Origin: Shewanella sp. UCD-KL12
GTDB lineage: Bacteria; Pseudomonadota; Gammaproteobacteria; Enterobacterales; Shewanellaceae
DNA: 64,000 nucleotides
NCBI RefSeq assembly: GCF_001957125.1
Contig: NZ_MPHJ01000003.1
Span: 62,001 to 126,000, forward strand
Direction: 5' to 3'
The translations under genes were made by a program, and so were the position numbers. Positions 10,218 through 19,353 of this stretch are shown piece after piece; the stretch's first letter is position 1, and every line of letters starts with the position of its first letter. A model generated the notes under the pieces. That model made no database searches, was not told the origin of the DNA, and saw only the letters and a list, made by a program, of their open reading frames with translations.

Positions 10218-12407
10218 ATGTCAGCAACTACAGAAACAAAAGCGATTCCAGAGCCTTCAAAACAAAAGATGAGCATGTCGACTGTCGTGCTACTATCTTT
10301 TGCCGCAGGGATTGGGTTTGGTCTATTTTTTGGTGAGACACTCGCTTGGATGTCGGTGATTGGTGATGCATTTATCAAGCTCCTGCAGATGACCATCATT
10401 CCTTATATTATTGTCTCGCTGATCTCTAGCTTAGGGAACCTGACTTATGCTCAAGCTAAGTCTTTAGGGGTTAAAGTTGGCAAGCTAATGCTGATTATTT
10501 GGCTGTTTGGCTTGGTGGTTATGTATAGTATCAAATATACATTTCCAGAGTGGGAGGCTGGGGAGTTTTTTAGTTTAACAGCACTTGATGATCCTAATTC
10601 TGTTAACATTCTCGACTTGTATATTCCCTCAAACCCGTTCTTTTCGCTTTCGCAGAGTTACATACCGGCTATTGTACTGTTTTGTGTAGCTACTGGAATT
10701 GCCTTAATATCACTTGATGACAAAGAGTCACTTATGAAGCCGATGCAGTTGCTTGGTGCCTCATTTAATAAGGTCACTCAATATATTGTTAAGTTAATGC
10801 CAATTGGTATTTTTGCTATGACTGCAGCAACCGCTGGTACTATGGATTTCGAAGAGTTTCAAAAATTACAGGTCTACTTTGCAGCTCATGTCGTCATGAC
10901 CATCATTTTAACTTACTGGGTTTTACCTGCCATTTTGGCGACGTTCACGCCATTTTCTTACCGAGATATCACTGGAATAGCAAAAGATGCAATGATCACC
11001 GCCTTTGCTGCAGGTAATATATTTATCATATTGCCATTGCTTATTGAGCGAACTAAGGAGCTATTTCATAAGTATGATATTGGCAGTGAAGATACTGATG
11101 ATTATGCAAATATTATCATTCCAGTGGTGTTTAGCTTCCCTAATTTAGGTAAGTTACTCACTATTGTTTTTGTGTTATTCGCAGCTTGGTTCTCAGGTTC
11201 TGAACTTGATTTTTTCACCTATTTCCCTATGGCAGTTAATGGGTTAATCAGTCTGTTTGGGAGCGTTTATCTGACGATTCCAATGCTGCTTGACTCACTT
11301 GAACTATCTTCCGATCTATTTCAGCTTTATATGGTATCAAGTCTGTTTACTAGTCGTTTTACTTCACTATTGGCGGCGATGAACATCTTTATTCTTGCAG
11401 TTGGAGGTACGGCGATGCTTGCTGGCATCGCTAAGATAAGTATGAAGCGTTTGATGTTTTATAGTGCGCTGACTCCGGTGATCATGGGGGCAACGTTACT
11501 CGGCACTGGATTACTACTCGATAGTATCGTTAATACAGAGTACAAAATGGATAAAGTCGTCGCTCAGATGACGACATCAACAGAGCTTCCAGAGCAAGTC
11601 ATCTCCTATCAAAAGGCCGAATCACAGGAAAAGAATGAGTTAAGAGATATTACTGCGATTAAAGAAAGTGGTGTGTTAAGAGTAGGTTATAATCCAATCC
11701 AAGTACCATTTTCCTACTTTAATGAAAGTGACCAATTAGTTGGTTTTGATATTGAATTAATGAAAAGGCTTGCACTAGAATTAGATGTAGATATTGAGTT
11801 CGTACCTTACCAAATAGATACGGCTCTAAATGCAATCAATGCCGGCCAGTTTGATATAGGTGTTTCAGGTATTCAGATGACGACGTTACGGTTACAGCAT
11901 CTGGCATTTACCAATCCAGTACTAACCTTACATTACACCTTAGTGGTTAAAGATCATCGCGCCGATGAGTTTCAAAATAATGCCGAACTTGCAAAGCGGA
12001 AGCTTAAGTTTGCGTCGGTAGGTCAATACTCTATAACCCCCTATTTAATTAATAAATACCCTAACTGGCAGTTCGATACTATCGAATCAGATAAAACGTT
12101 TTTTGTAGATGACGGGAATACTTGGGATGGGTTAATTATTAGTTTAGAGGCGGGTAAAACCTGGACGATGCTCTACCCTAGCTACACTACTTTATATAAC
12201 CGTGAAGAGATTAAGTCTTTTCCAGCTTCCTATGTTGTGGCTATGGAAAACCCCACCTTAGTTAACTTTATGAACAGTTGGCTTGAGCTACAAAGGTCAG
12301 CTGGATATGTTGATACCTTATATGACTATTGGATTTTGGGGCAGAATGCACAGCCTAAAAAGCCTCGTTGGTCAGTCATCAAAGATGTGTTGCATTGGAT
12401 TGAATAA
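10218..12407 (+). CDS. DAACS-family symporter fused to a periplasmic amino-acid-binding domain
   Basis: A 729-residue fusion. Residues about 20-440 are a multi-pass dicarboxylate/amino acid:cation symporter (GltP/DctA family; many hydrophobic helices, IIPVVFSFPNLGKL and SRFTSLLAAMNIF regions). Residues about 475-715 are a family 3 solute-binding protein domain (GVLRVGYNPIQVPFSYFN, LVGFDIELMKRLA, FDIGVSGIQMT). The binding domain probably sits in the periplasm, anchored by the last transporter helix, and would deliver substrate to the carrier. The substrate is not determinable; acidic amino acids or dicarboxylates are expected from the family. It lies 31 bases after the BshA-like gene and 15 bases before a beta-barrel gene, suggesting one transcript. 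Confidence 0.9.
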   Translation: MSATTETKAIPEPSKQKMSMSTVVLLSFAAGIGFGLFFGETLAWMSVIGDAFIKLLQMTIIPYIIVSLISSLGNLTYAQAKSLGVKVGKLMLIIWLFGLVVMYSIKYTFPEWEAGEFFSLTALDDPNSVNILDLYIPSNPFFSLSQSYIPAIVLFCVATGIALISLDDKESLMKPMQLLGASFNKVTQYIVKLMPIGIFAMTAATAGTMDFEEFQKLQVYFAAHVVMTIILTYWVLPAILATFTPFSYRDITGIAKDAMITAFAAGNIFIILPLLIERTKELFHKYDIGSEDTDDYANIIIPVVFSFPNLGKLLTIVFVLFAAWFSGSELDFFTYFPMAVNGLISLFGSVYLTIPMLLDSLELSSDLFQLYMVSSLFTSRFTSLLAAMNIFILAVGGTAMLAGIAKISMKRLMFYSALTPVIMGATLLGTGLLLDSIVNTEYKMDKVVAQMTTSTELPEQVISYQKAESQEKNELRDITAIKESGVLRVGYNPIQVPFSYFNESDQLVGFDIELMKRLALELDVDIEFVPYQIDTALNAINAGQFDIGVSGIQMTTLRLQHLAFTNPVLTLHYTLVVKDHRADEFQNNAELAKRKLKFASVGQYSITPYLINKYPNWQFDTIESDKTFFVDDGNTWDGLIISLEAGKTWTMLYPSYTTLYNREEIKSFPASYVVAMENPTLVNFMNSWLELQRSAGYVDTLYDYWILGQNAQPKKPRWSVIKDVLHWIE

Positions 12408-12422
12408 TCATTAGGGATGGTA

Positions 12423-13247
12423 ATGAATAAGGTTTTAAAAAGTTGCGTGGCGATTGTAAGTGTAATGAGCTTCACGCTTTACGCCGATGAATATGAAGTT
12501 GGCCCTGATTCATACATTGATGAGCCTGATGAGTGGAACTATCTAGTTGCATTTCCCATGGTATGGGCACCCAGTATTAGTGGCTCAATCACTGGCGGGT
12601 TAGAGCGGGTTGATATCGAAGTTCCCTTCAGCAATATAATTGATAATCTCAACTTTGGCTTGATTGGTGATCTGTATGCTCAAAGAGGAAACTGGTTATA
12701 CAGCTTAAGGCTCAACTACTTGAGGGTAAAAAATGATACCCAAACAGAGGGGTTAACAGGTCCTATTACTGGAGGCGTCATCTCTCCTGGACATAACATT
12801 GAAGTCGATATGCATATGGCTGTTAACGATCTACTCGCCGGTTATGAGGTATTGCCTGGTTTCCGTGTCTTTACTGGAGTCAGGCATATTTACAATAAAC
12901 TGGATGTGAATGTCTCCCCACTCTCTAATGAAGGTATTATTCAGATAGAGCAATCTGTTCCTATCTCAAATGAGCATCTATTTGATTGGCTTGCAGGTGT
13001 GACTTATCGTCATTGGTTTAGTGATGATTGGGGAATATCTGTGGCGGCAGATACAAAGATTATCGGCGATAATGATAGGGATTTTGGCTTTAATGCTGCA
13101 GCTATCTATCGTTTTGGTGAGTTACATAATGTCTGGATTGGATATCGGTATTTGCAGATAGGCAATGATTCTACGGAAGAGGGTATTGATTATGAGATGG
13201 ACTTTATTCAAAAAGGCCCTCAACTGGGCTGGGCATTTACCTTTTAA
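12423..13247 (+). CDS. Predicted outer-membrane beta-barrel protein
   Basis: The 274-residue protein has a signal peptide (MNKVLKSCVAIVSVMSFTLYA|DE). Alternating hydrophobic strands follow (for example LIGDLYAQRGNWLYSLRLNY, LLAGYEVLPGFRVFTGVRH, VWIGYRYLQIG), and it ends in an aromatic residue (WAFTF) as barrels do for BAM recognition. It looks like a small Shewanella/Vibrio-type outer membrane barrel; I do not recognise a specific function. The ATG at 12423 is preferred over 12417 because AGGGATGG precedes it at proper distance and MNKVLKS is a typical signal start. The position after the symporter fusion suggests it might help substrate pass the outer membrane, but that is inference. Confidence 0.8.
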   Translation: MNKVLKSCVAIVSVMSFTLYADEYEVGPDSYIDEPDEWNYLVAFPMVWAPSISGSITGGLERVDIEVPFSNIIDNLNFGLIGDLYAQRGNWLYSLRLNYLRVKNDTQTEGLTGPITGGVISPGHNIEVDMHMAVNDLLAGYEVLPGFRVFTGVRHIYNKLDVNVSPLSNEGIIQIEQSVPISNEHLFDWLAGVTYRHWFSDDWGISVAADTKIIGDNDRDFGFNAAAIYRFGELHNVWIGYRYLQIGNDSTEEGIDYEMDFIQKGPQLGWAFTF

Positions 13248-13298
13248 TTGGAAGTTTAAAAGCCTTCACCATCGTTTTGCCAGCTTGTGACTCTTAAG

Positions 13299-14306
13299 CT
13301 ATATATTCCAGCTAAACTGCAGTGAGCCGTATCCGTGCCATTTGTCATAGTTACTCTCATACTCTCGAGTATAAGTGTTAAAACTCCAGCCAAGAGACCA
13401 GTTTGGCTGGGCCCAAATAACACCAAGGTTCAATCCAGCTTGTCGGTTTTCTAACTCTACAAAGCTGTCATAGGGCAGATCGCCTTCTAAAGTAAGATCG
13501 TTAAATCGATAACCAACATATGCGCGGCTATATACCATTAAAGTGGATGACGGAGTCGTCGCTGAGATATTACCGTACTGCCCGCTATGCTGACTTAACC
13601 GTCCAAATGAGTTAGCCAACTCGTTCCCCCAACGAAGTGTTAGTCCAATATCTGTTTCACTACGAAAGTTGCCTAATTGCGAGTGGCTAAATCCACTCAA
13701 CTCCCACTGCGTACTGGCTAGAAAGTCACTATTTGATGGCTCTGTGCGCCCTATTAATGCATCGACTTCGTAGGCGGCTTGAATTGTTAGCTGGTTTTCG
13801 ATTTGATAATCCCAGCCCTGTGGCGCAGAGGAGTCAGTTATCTTGTGCACAAAGGACTGCATAAGCTCATTGCCAGATGCAGGGCCGACGACACCCAATG
13901 AAACCCAGTTTTTTTGTGCCAGAGTCTTCCCGTAGGTTGCCGTATGGCTTTCAATTGCTAAGTATCCTGCATATGGGCGGTCATGAGCCTGTGGCGATTC
14001 AATTTCAATCAAACCAGGTGTCCACATCTGTTGAACTAAAGTAACCCCCCAAGCTCTTTGCGCATCACTTTGATTAAAAGCAAGATTTGCTTGCCACTGA
14101 ATAGGCAAAACAGTGTGCGTTAAGTTATCTAAAGGCTGACTTTCCCAACCGACAATAATTGCATTGGTATAATTTCCGTCATCGCCAAAAATGATGTCGT
14201 TATCTAGCTGAATATGCCACTGATCTGCCGTACTAAAAGGAGCGATAAATAGGAGAGGGAGGCATGCTCCCTTTAGATGGTTGCTATAGCTGGTCTGTTT
14301 AGTCAC
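13299..14306 (-). CDS. LpxR/DUF2219-family outer membrane protein (lipid A deacylase-like)
   Basis: The 335-residue protein has an N-terminal signal segment (CLPLLFIAPFSTA|DQ) and the family hallmarks: LDNDIIFGDDGNYTNAIIVGW near the N-terminus, HDRPYAGYLAIES, LGVVGPASGNELMQSFVHK and GWDYQIENQ. It ends in WNI after barrel-like strands. LpxR removes the 3'-acyloxyacyl chain from lipid A in the outer membrane. The N-x-D/His regions needed for activity appear present, but I cannot confirm each catalytic residue. The start is GTG; no strong ribosome-binding site is visible. It converges with the beta-barrel gene at 12423-13247. Confidence 0.8.
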   Translation of the reverse strand: MTKQTSYSNHLKGACLPLLFIAPFSTADQWHIQLDNDIIFGDDGNYTNAIIVGWESQPLDNLTHTVLPIQWQANLAFNQSDAQRAWGVTLVQQMWTPGLIEIESPQAHDRPYAGYLAIESHTATYGKTLAQKNWVSLGVVGPASGNELMQSFVHKITDSSAPQGWDYQIENQLTIQAAYEVDALIGRTEPSNSDFLASTQWELSGFSHSQLGNFRSETDIGLTLRWGNELANSFGRLSQHSGQYGNISATTPSSTLMVYSRAYVGYRFNDLTLEGDLPYDSFVELENRQAGLNLGVIWAQPNWSLGWSFNTYTREYESNYDKWHGYGSLQFSWNI

Positions 14307-14503
14307 TGTGCAACCCCACGTAGTAGAAAATAAGCGATAACCCAGAGTAAACAGATTATCTGGTTAACAACAGTGGCAAAATGTGTCTTTTTGTCGCAGA
14401 AAGGGGGATTAGTTCAGTTATTGATTGAGGTTATGCATAGTTTATAGGTGTTACCGTCCATAAGTTCTATGCAATTTAATATTCACTATTTTGTAGCTCA
14501 AGC

Positions 14504-14986
14504 TTAATCAATAACCTCTTCGCTAGCGGCTTTAAAGCCTTTTAATGTGTACTCCTGTTCATGAAAAAGTACTTTATCGGCATCATCCATCATGGCAATA
14601 AACTCCATGCTTTCACTGTCGTGAACTTTAGCGAAAGAGACTCCCTTTGAGCACCCAAGAAGCGCTGGCAGCGAGATTGTTTTAAATTGTTTATCTATCT
14701 CTAACTCCACGTTGATACTGGCTTCAATGGGGTTGAATAGCGCATCTTGACCTCCACAATATTCACGGTCATTGATATGAGTAAATACAACGGCAGCCTT
14801 ACCTGAGCCTGTATCGACTAACTTCATTTTTTGGTAGCCGTAAGTGGCGATAATTGAGGCTTTGTCGGGTTTGGGTTGATGTGTCCAAGCGTCTCTATTT
14901 ATTTCGGTGGCAACAGAAGTGTTAGAGAAGGAAGCGATAAAGCTAAAAGCGATGACAATCGAAGCAAAAATGATGAAATTCTTCAT
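14504..14986 (-). CDS. Secreted protein of unknown function
   Basis: The 160-residue protein has a clear signal peptide (MKNFIIFASIVIAFSFIASF...SVATE). The mature part has two cysteines (REYCGG and LLGCSKG) that could form a disulphide and is otherwise hydrophilic. The start at 14986 is chosen over upstream codons because GGAG lies 6 bases before this ATG and the signal peptide begins there. I do not recognise the family. It is monocistronic and divergent from the CoA-transferase gene. Confidence 0.75.
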   Translation of the reverse strand: MKNFIIFASIVIAFSFIASFSNTSVATEINRDAWTHQPKPDKASIIATYGYQKMKLVDTGSGKAAVVFTHINDREYCGGQDALFNPIEASINVELEIDKQFKTISLPALLGCSKGVSFAKVHDSESMEFIAMMDDADKVLFHEQEYTLKGFKAASEEVID

Positions 14987-15329
14987 AGTAACTCCAGTTT
15001 TAAAGGGAAGGATTAACATCTCGTTGGTGATAATTTAAACGCATAAGGCTTAACCTTTGCTGAATAAACAGGTAGCTAGTCGGTAAACTGCAGTAGCTCA
15101 TGAATATAGGTGAGTATCGATGGTGCACCTTCAATAGCACCTTTAAATAAGAACTGATGTACATGTCTAGGTACATGGTATCTAAGTGATTATAAAGACT
15201 GTAAATATTTGTGAACACTTAGACGAAAACTGTTTATGTTAGTCGCTAACAAACTATGATCTCATCGATATATGCCGCTATGACGCTTTGCTACTATTTG
15301 CGCAATAAATAGAATAGCTGGAATCATCA
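14987..15329. other. Divergent intergenic region
   Basis: Spacer between the secreted-protein gene (minus) and the CoA-transferase gene (plus), so it should hold both promoters. A directly repeated GTACATG pair (around 15160-15178, separated by TCTAG) is the only visible structure. I assign no regulator. Confidence 0.35.
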
Positions 15330-16616
15330 ATGGCGCCGATTGTCTGTAAAACTGCTCTGGAAGCGGTATCAATAATTAACAGTGGTGAAACGCTTTGGAC
15401 CCACTCTATGGGGGCAACACCTAGGCTACTGCTAAATGCGCTCGCTGAGCATGCCCTGACGAAAGATAACCTCACTCTATTACAGCTTCATACTGAGTGT
15501 GCTGAGTCATTAAGCTGTGACAGTTTAAAAGGCCATTTAAGGCATCGTTGTTTCTTCGGCGGCCTGCCAACACGTAGTTTGCTACAGCAAGGGGATGCTG
15601 ATTATGTCCCTATCTTTTTATCGGAAGTACCAAAGCTATTTCGCTCAGGTGAGCAAACCATTGATACGGCAATTATTCAGGTTTCACCACCAGATAAACA
15701 TGGGATCTGTTCATTGGGTATATCGGTTGAAGCTACGCTAGCTGCTTGCCAGGTTGCGGGTAAGATTATTGCGCATATTAATCCCCAAATGCCCCGTACT
15801 CATGGTGATGGGTTTATTCATTATGACAAATTTGCCGCCGTGTATGAGTGCAGTACAGCTTTACCGCAGCATCCATTAGCTGCAAGCGATGAGACCAGTC
15901 TTGCCATAGGTCATCATGTTGCCAAACTTGTAAGAGATGGTGATTGCTTGCAGATGGGGATAGGGGCGATACCTGATGCCGTTTTAAGTTGTTTAACTGA
16001 GCATAAAGACTTAGGCATTCATACTGAGTTATTTTCTGATGGTGTGCTAAATCTTGTAGAAAGGGGCGTGGTTAACAACAGCAAGAAACGCGTTAATCCT
16101 GGCAAGATTGTTACAGGTTTCGCATTAGGTAGTCAGCGACTCTACGACTATGTGGATGATAATCCTTCAGTGATTTTTATGGATATAGAGCAGGTCAATG
16201 ATACTGCGATTATTCGTAAGAACCCTAATGTAATGGCAATCAACTCGGCGCTTCAGGTCGATATATCAGGGCAAATTTGTGCTGATTCACTCGGGACTAA
16301 AATCTACTCAGGTGTAGGTGGCCAAATGGACTTTATCCGCGGTGCAGGCTTATCTGAAGGGGGGCGCTCTGTGATTGCACTGCCTAGCACCGCTGCTGGT
16401 GGGAAGGTTTCACGCATTGCGACTGTTTTATCCCCAGGGGCCGGTGTAGTCACAACCCGTGCTCATGTTCATTATATCGTCACAGAGTACGGTGCTGCCA
16501 ACTTAAGAGGTTGCTCACTCAGGGAGCGTGCCAGAGCACTTATTGATATTGCTCATCCAAATTTTAGAGAGCAACTGTGTATTGAAACCTTTGAGCAGTG
16601 GGGATTGAGCGTATAA
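15330..16616 (+). CDS. Acetyl-CoA hydrolase / 4-hydroxybutyrate CoA-transferase family protein
   Basis: The 428-residue protein matches the usual length of the Cat1/AbfT class I CoA-transferase family. Recognisable elements are GATPRLLLNAL near the N-terminus, DKHGICSLG, the central GIGAIPDAVL and HTELFSDGVLNLVERG, where the glutamate of the HTE stretch is the expected thioester-forming residue. The C-terminal GVGGQMDFIRGA, SRIATVLSPGAGVVTTRAH and TEYGAANLRG are also present. The family transfers CoA between acetate/butyrate-type acyl groups or hydrolyses acetyl-CoA in the cytoplasm. The exact substrate is undetermined. It is monocistronic, converging with nrdD. Confidence 0.88.
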   Translation: MAPIVCKTALEAVSIINSGETLWTHSMGATPRLLLNALAEHALTKDNLTLLQLHTECAESLSCDSLKGHLRHRCFFGGLPTRSLLQQGDADYVPIFLSEVPKLFRSGEQTIDTAIIQVSPPDKHGICSLGISVEATLAACQVAGKIIAHINPQMPRTHGDGFIHYDKFAAVYECSTALPQHPLAASDETSLAIGHHVAKLVRDGDCLQMGIGAIPDAVLSCLTEHKDLGIHTELFSDGVLNLVERGVVNNSKKRVNPGKIVTGFALGSQRLYDYVDDNPSVIFMDIEQVNDTAIIRKNPNVMAINSALQVDISGQICADSLGTKIYSGVGGQMDFIRGAGLSEGGRSVIALPSTAAGGKVSRIATVLSPGAGVVTTRAHVHYIVTEYGAANLRGCSLRERARALIDIAHPNFREQLCIETFEQWGLSV

Positions 16617-16623
16617 ATGACTA

Positions 16624-16652
16624 AGAGCTCTTCTTGAGTTTAGAAGAGCTCT
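16624..16652. terminator. Hairpin between convergent genes
   Basis: AGAGCTCTTC and GAAGAGCTCT form a perfect 10-bp stem with a 9-base loop, between the CoA-transferase and nrdD 3' ends. There is no strong T-run on either side, so it may act as a weak bidirectional terminator or mRNA end protector. Confidence 0.5.
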
Positions 16653-16686
16653 CGTTATTGCAAGATGCGCTAGTCTTAGGACTGGT

Positions 16687-18468
16687 TTAAGCCGTTTGCC
16701 TATGGTAATGCCTAAGCCCATGTTCTTTTTGTCTTGCCTCACTAAAGGCGGTGACGCGTTTAAGGTAACCTATCACTCGCGTACCATGATCAATGTTACT
16801 GCTGTTACAAGATGAGCAGTGAGTTAAGGTCCGTTTGTCTATCGCTTCACACTCATTACAGATAGTTATTTTTACATTGGTACAGAAGTAGTTGCAGCCA
16901 GTTTTAGCCGCGACATTAAATAGCTTTAAGTAAGCATCTGTTGTGAGTGCTTCATCTAAGTTAAGGTGTAATGCAGAGCCTCCATCAAGATATTGATTTA
17001 TCTCTTTGCCATGGAGAATGAATTTATCAAGATGATTGGTTTGCTCATCTTCGACTAAATAGAAGTAGGAGTTGTAACAGTCACGATTCACTTGATAGCC
17101 ATCTTTTCTGTCCCACTTAGCGTTTTTCACTCCTAGGTTTTCGGCGGGCACAAACTCAGTGTTAAACATAAAACCGTAACTTTTTTTAGCTCGTTGATTA
17201 GCGTCGAATATCACTTTAAGGTGCTTACTCACAAAGGATTTATATTCGGAATTATTGCCAACTTGAATATTAGAAAACTCTGCAGCTTCGGCCATACCGT
17301 TAATGCCTATGGTCAAAAACTGCTTATCTAGGGATATAAAGCCTGCATCATAAACCGATAGCGCACCTTGGGCTAAATATTCCTCCATCAACTTTCTGTA
17401 GGCCACCTGATATTTTTGTATCTTCTCTATTTCGGTCTGCAAGCTTCGGCCATCCTGCACTAAACGGTTCATGTTTAGCGTGATAACGTTTATAGAGCCA
17501 GTTGCTACGCCACCTGCACCGAGTGAATAGGAGAAGGTATTATCTGTTATCTCATTGCGCAAGCGACAACAGGAGGCTAATGAGTCAGCACTATCTGAAA
17601 GGTAGATAAAAAAAGAGTTACCAGCCGACTTCTGCTCGGCAAGTTTTAATGCAAAGTCTTGGTCTTTACATTGACCATTTTCAGTGAGCATAGCTGCAGT
17701 AATAACAGGAAAAGTGAGGATGGATTGTTCACGCTCCTTGTTAATCCAACCTAAAAAGAACTGCTGTAATCGATCAACGCTGTGCCATTGAGGCTTGCTA
17801 AAGTCAGGAAAAACAAAATCACCAAACATAGAGGAAAAGTAGTGTTGGTCGAATATTGAAAGGTTCCAAAATACGCTCTGATAACCACGAGCCGCAGCGG
17901 GTTGGTTTATGGCATACACGACATGTTGCAGATGGTTCTCAATTGGCTTTTGGTGTGTTGAAAGGTAATCCTCTCCATATTCAAGGCGAGCAAAATAATC
18001 AAAGTAGGTTAGAAACTCTACGGTAGCCACAGCGCCTGCAAATTGCGACGACACTGCAAAGATAAGGTTTACAAATGAGCCACAGAAAGACTCAAGGTGT
18101 TTAGGCGCTTTTGACTCTCCTCCGAGATTTGTTAGTCCATCTAGCAAGAAAGGATACATACTAATCGATGTGCAGTAGGGCTTTAGGCTAGTTTCATCAT
18201 GAACATAGATCTCATGCTCTTCAATCTGTCTGAGGTACTCTTTAGCTAGATTCTCATCAAAAGTGTCACGGATTTTATCGTGTACTAAGCCACGATTTAT
18301 CTGAACAAAGCAGTCCTTTAATAACTCGGCTTCTAGTGTTGCGATATTTTTATGGGTTACATTAGCATTAGCGTCCATTTTAGAGCCTTCAGCCGCATTC
18401 CTGGCCTGAAAGTAGTGCTTGATAAAGCCCTTTTTATTGTCGATTTGATCTTGATTAAGCCGCAACAT
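16687..18468 (-). CDS. nrdD: Anaerobic (class III) ribonucleoside-triphosphate reductase, short form
   Basis: Glycyl-radical enzyme that makes dNTPs without oxygen. The 593-residue protein has the C-terminal RVIGYL motif with radical glycine G567. A zinc site of two C-x2-C pairs (CNEC and CSSC) lies just before it, with active-site cysteine regions at YCTSISMYP and LASCCRLRNE. It is about 120 residues shorter than the E. coli enzyme (about 712) and starts directly in the catalytic domain region, so the N-terminal ATP-cone is missing, as in the phage T4 type. It overlaps nrdG by 14 bases, implying translational coupling. Control by FNR and NrdR is suggested by sites upstream of nrdG. Confidence 0.95.
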   Translation of the reverse strand: MLRLNQDQIDNKKGFIKHYFQARNAAEGSKMDANANVTHKNIATLEAELLKDCFVQINRGLVHDKIRDTFDENLAKEYLRQIEEHEIYVHDETSLKPYCTSISMYPFLLDGLTNLGGESKAPKHLESFCGSFVNLIFAVSSQFAGAVATVEFLTYFDYFARLEYGEDYLSTHQKPIENHLQHVVYAINQPAAARGYQSVFWNLSIFDQHYFSSMFGDFVFPDFSKPQWHSVDRLQQFFLGWINKEREQSILTFPVITAAMLTENGQCKDQDFALKLAEQKSAGNSFFIYLSDSADSLASCCRLRNEITDNTFSYSLGAGGVATGSINVITLNMNRLVQDGRSLQTEIEKIQKYQVAYRKLMEEYLAQGALSVYDAGFISLDKQFLTIGINGMAEAAEFSNIQVGNNSEYKSFVSKHLKVIFDANQRAKKSYGFMFNTEFVPAENLGVKNAKWDRKDGYQVNRDCYNSYFYLVEDEQTNHLDKFILHGKEINQYLDGGSALHLNLDEALTTDAYLKLFNVAAKTGCNYFCTNVKITICNECEAIDKRTLTHCSSCNSSNIDHGTRVIGYLKRVTAFSEARQKEHGLRHYHRQTA

Positions 18469-18988
18469 TATCTGCTCCTTGTCTTTGTTGTGTTAGTGAA
18501 AATAGGTTAGTCGGGGCATTTGAGCCATTGGGGGAGCTAGGGACAAATAGATGATTGAGCTTCTGGCTAGAGTTCATATCGCGAAAGACTTGATTGGTAT
18601 ACGGGCTATCGAGTCCACCGAGTTCAGCGACCCATCTGCCTGTTTTTAGAAAGTCCAGATGATCGCTAATAGCCATATCTACATATTTTTCGCCAGAGTA
18701 TAGACAGGTTTTTAAGCCATAATGTTTGGCGATTTTAAGCTTTTCAATCAGTTGAACTGTTTGCCACTCACCGCCGAAAAACAGCACACAGCTGATAAGC
18801 CCTTGGTACTTATCAATCCAAGAGGTAAAGCTTGTATTAGTGAGAGGCGTACCGCTTTTTTCATTCCAAATTTCGGTGCTGTGACAGCCTTTGCAGCCAA
18901 CTTTACAGCCTGTGATGCTGAAGCAAAGCGCGATCTCTCCGGGAACCTCTTGGAAAACAATAGAGGGCGCTAGACAGTTAAAGTACAT
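18455..18988 (-). CDS. nrdG: Anaerobic ribonucleotide reductase activating radical-SAM protein
   Basis: Uses a 4Fe-4S cluster and S-adenosylmethionine to create the glycyl radical in NrdD. The 177-residue protein carries the Cx3Cx2C cluster motif (GCKVGCKGCHSTEIW) and the GGEW turn (FFGGEWQ). I choose the ATG at 18988 (MYFNCLAPSIVFQ). The upstream ATG at 19000 lies inside a NrdR box, and the one at 19030 would overlap both boxes and the likely -10 element. nrdG precedes nrdD here, the reverse of E. coli order. Confidence 0.92.
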   Translation of the reverse strand: MYFNCLAPSIVFQEVPGEIALCFSITGCKVGCKGCHSTEIWNEKSGTPLTNTSFTSWIDKYQGLISCVLFFGGEWQTVQLIEKLKIAKHYGLKTCLYSGEKYVDMAISDHLDFLKTGRWVAELGGLDSPYTNQVFRDMNSSQKLNHLFVPSSPNGSNAPTNLFSLTQQRQGADNVAA

Positions 18989-18993
18989 GACTA

Positions 18994-19040
18994 TGTCCAT
19001 ATATAGTTGTATTTTTATTATGAGATACAATATATAGTGA
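18994..19040 (-). promoter_or_regulatory. Tandem NrdR boxes, proximal pair
   Basis: Two 16-bp matches to the NrdR box as I remember it (acaCwAtATaTwGtgt). Box 1 is 18994-19009, with the full CxATATATAGT core and weak flanks. Box 2 is 19025-19040 (ATACAATATATAGTGA), about 14 of 16 matching. The box starts are 31 bp apart, the classical three-turn spacing. Read on the minus strand, box 2 overlaps a candidate -10 (TATATT, 19034-19029), so binding would block transcription of nrdGD. Confidence 0.75.
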
Positions 19041-19057
19041 TCTATAGTGGTAGGTAA

Positions 19058-19071
19058 TTGACTTAGATCAA
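19058..19071 (-). promoter_or_regulatory. FNR/EtrA-type activator site
   Basis: TTGACTTAGATCAA matches TTGAT-N4-ATCAA with one mismatch. Its centre is about 41.5 bases upstream of the start point predicted from the TATATT -10 element, which is the class II FNR activation position. This fits an oxygen-sensitive enzyme made only under anaerobic conditions. Confidence 0.65.
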
Positions 19072-19098
19072 ACCTAATTAACTAAAATTAAAAACGAA

Positions 19099-19145
19099 GC
19101 ACAGGATATAGTGGTTTGGCGTGATTTTATGTCCATATATAGCGT
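19099..19145. promoter_or_regulatory. Tandem NrdR boxes, distal pair
   Basis: A second pair of NrdR-like boxes: 19099-19114 (core ACAGGATATAGTG) and 19130-19145 (core CCATATATAGCGT), again exactly 31 bp apart. The outer boxes of both pairs share TATGTCCATATATAG. Either a second promoter is controlled here or the four boxes act together through looping. Confidence 0.6.
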
Positions 19146-19353
19146 TTTAGAATGATTGCTGTTAGTTACTTAGTTTGTTGCTGAGCTTATTACTGAGCGT
19201 TTGTTCTACACGATTAGTACAGTAGTCGTTAACATTGTCAGTTTGTTGATTTAATGGTCAGGACTTGTACCGGGATCACGCTTAAAACTTGAAAGTTGTA
19301 ACATTTATGGGCAGAATTTGTTTCCTGAAAATGTATATGCAATGGTTAACTGA

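Noticed and set aside
15000..15218. 72-codon minus-strand frame upstream of the secreted protein
   Set aside because: No ribosome-binding site and atypical composition. It lies in the divergent promoter region.
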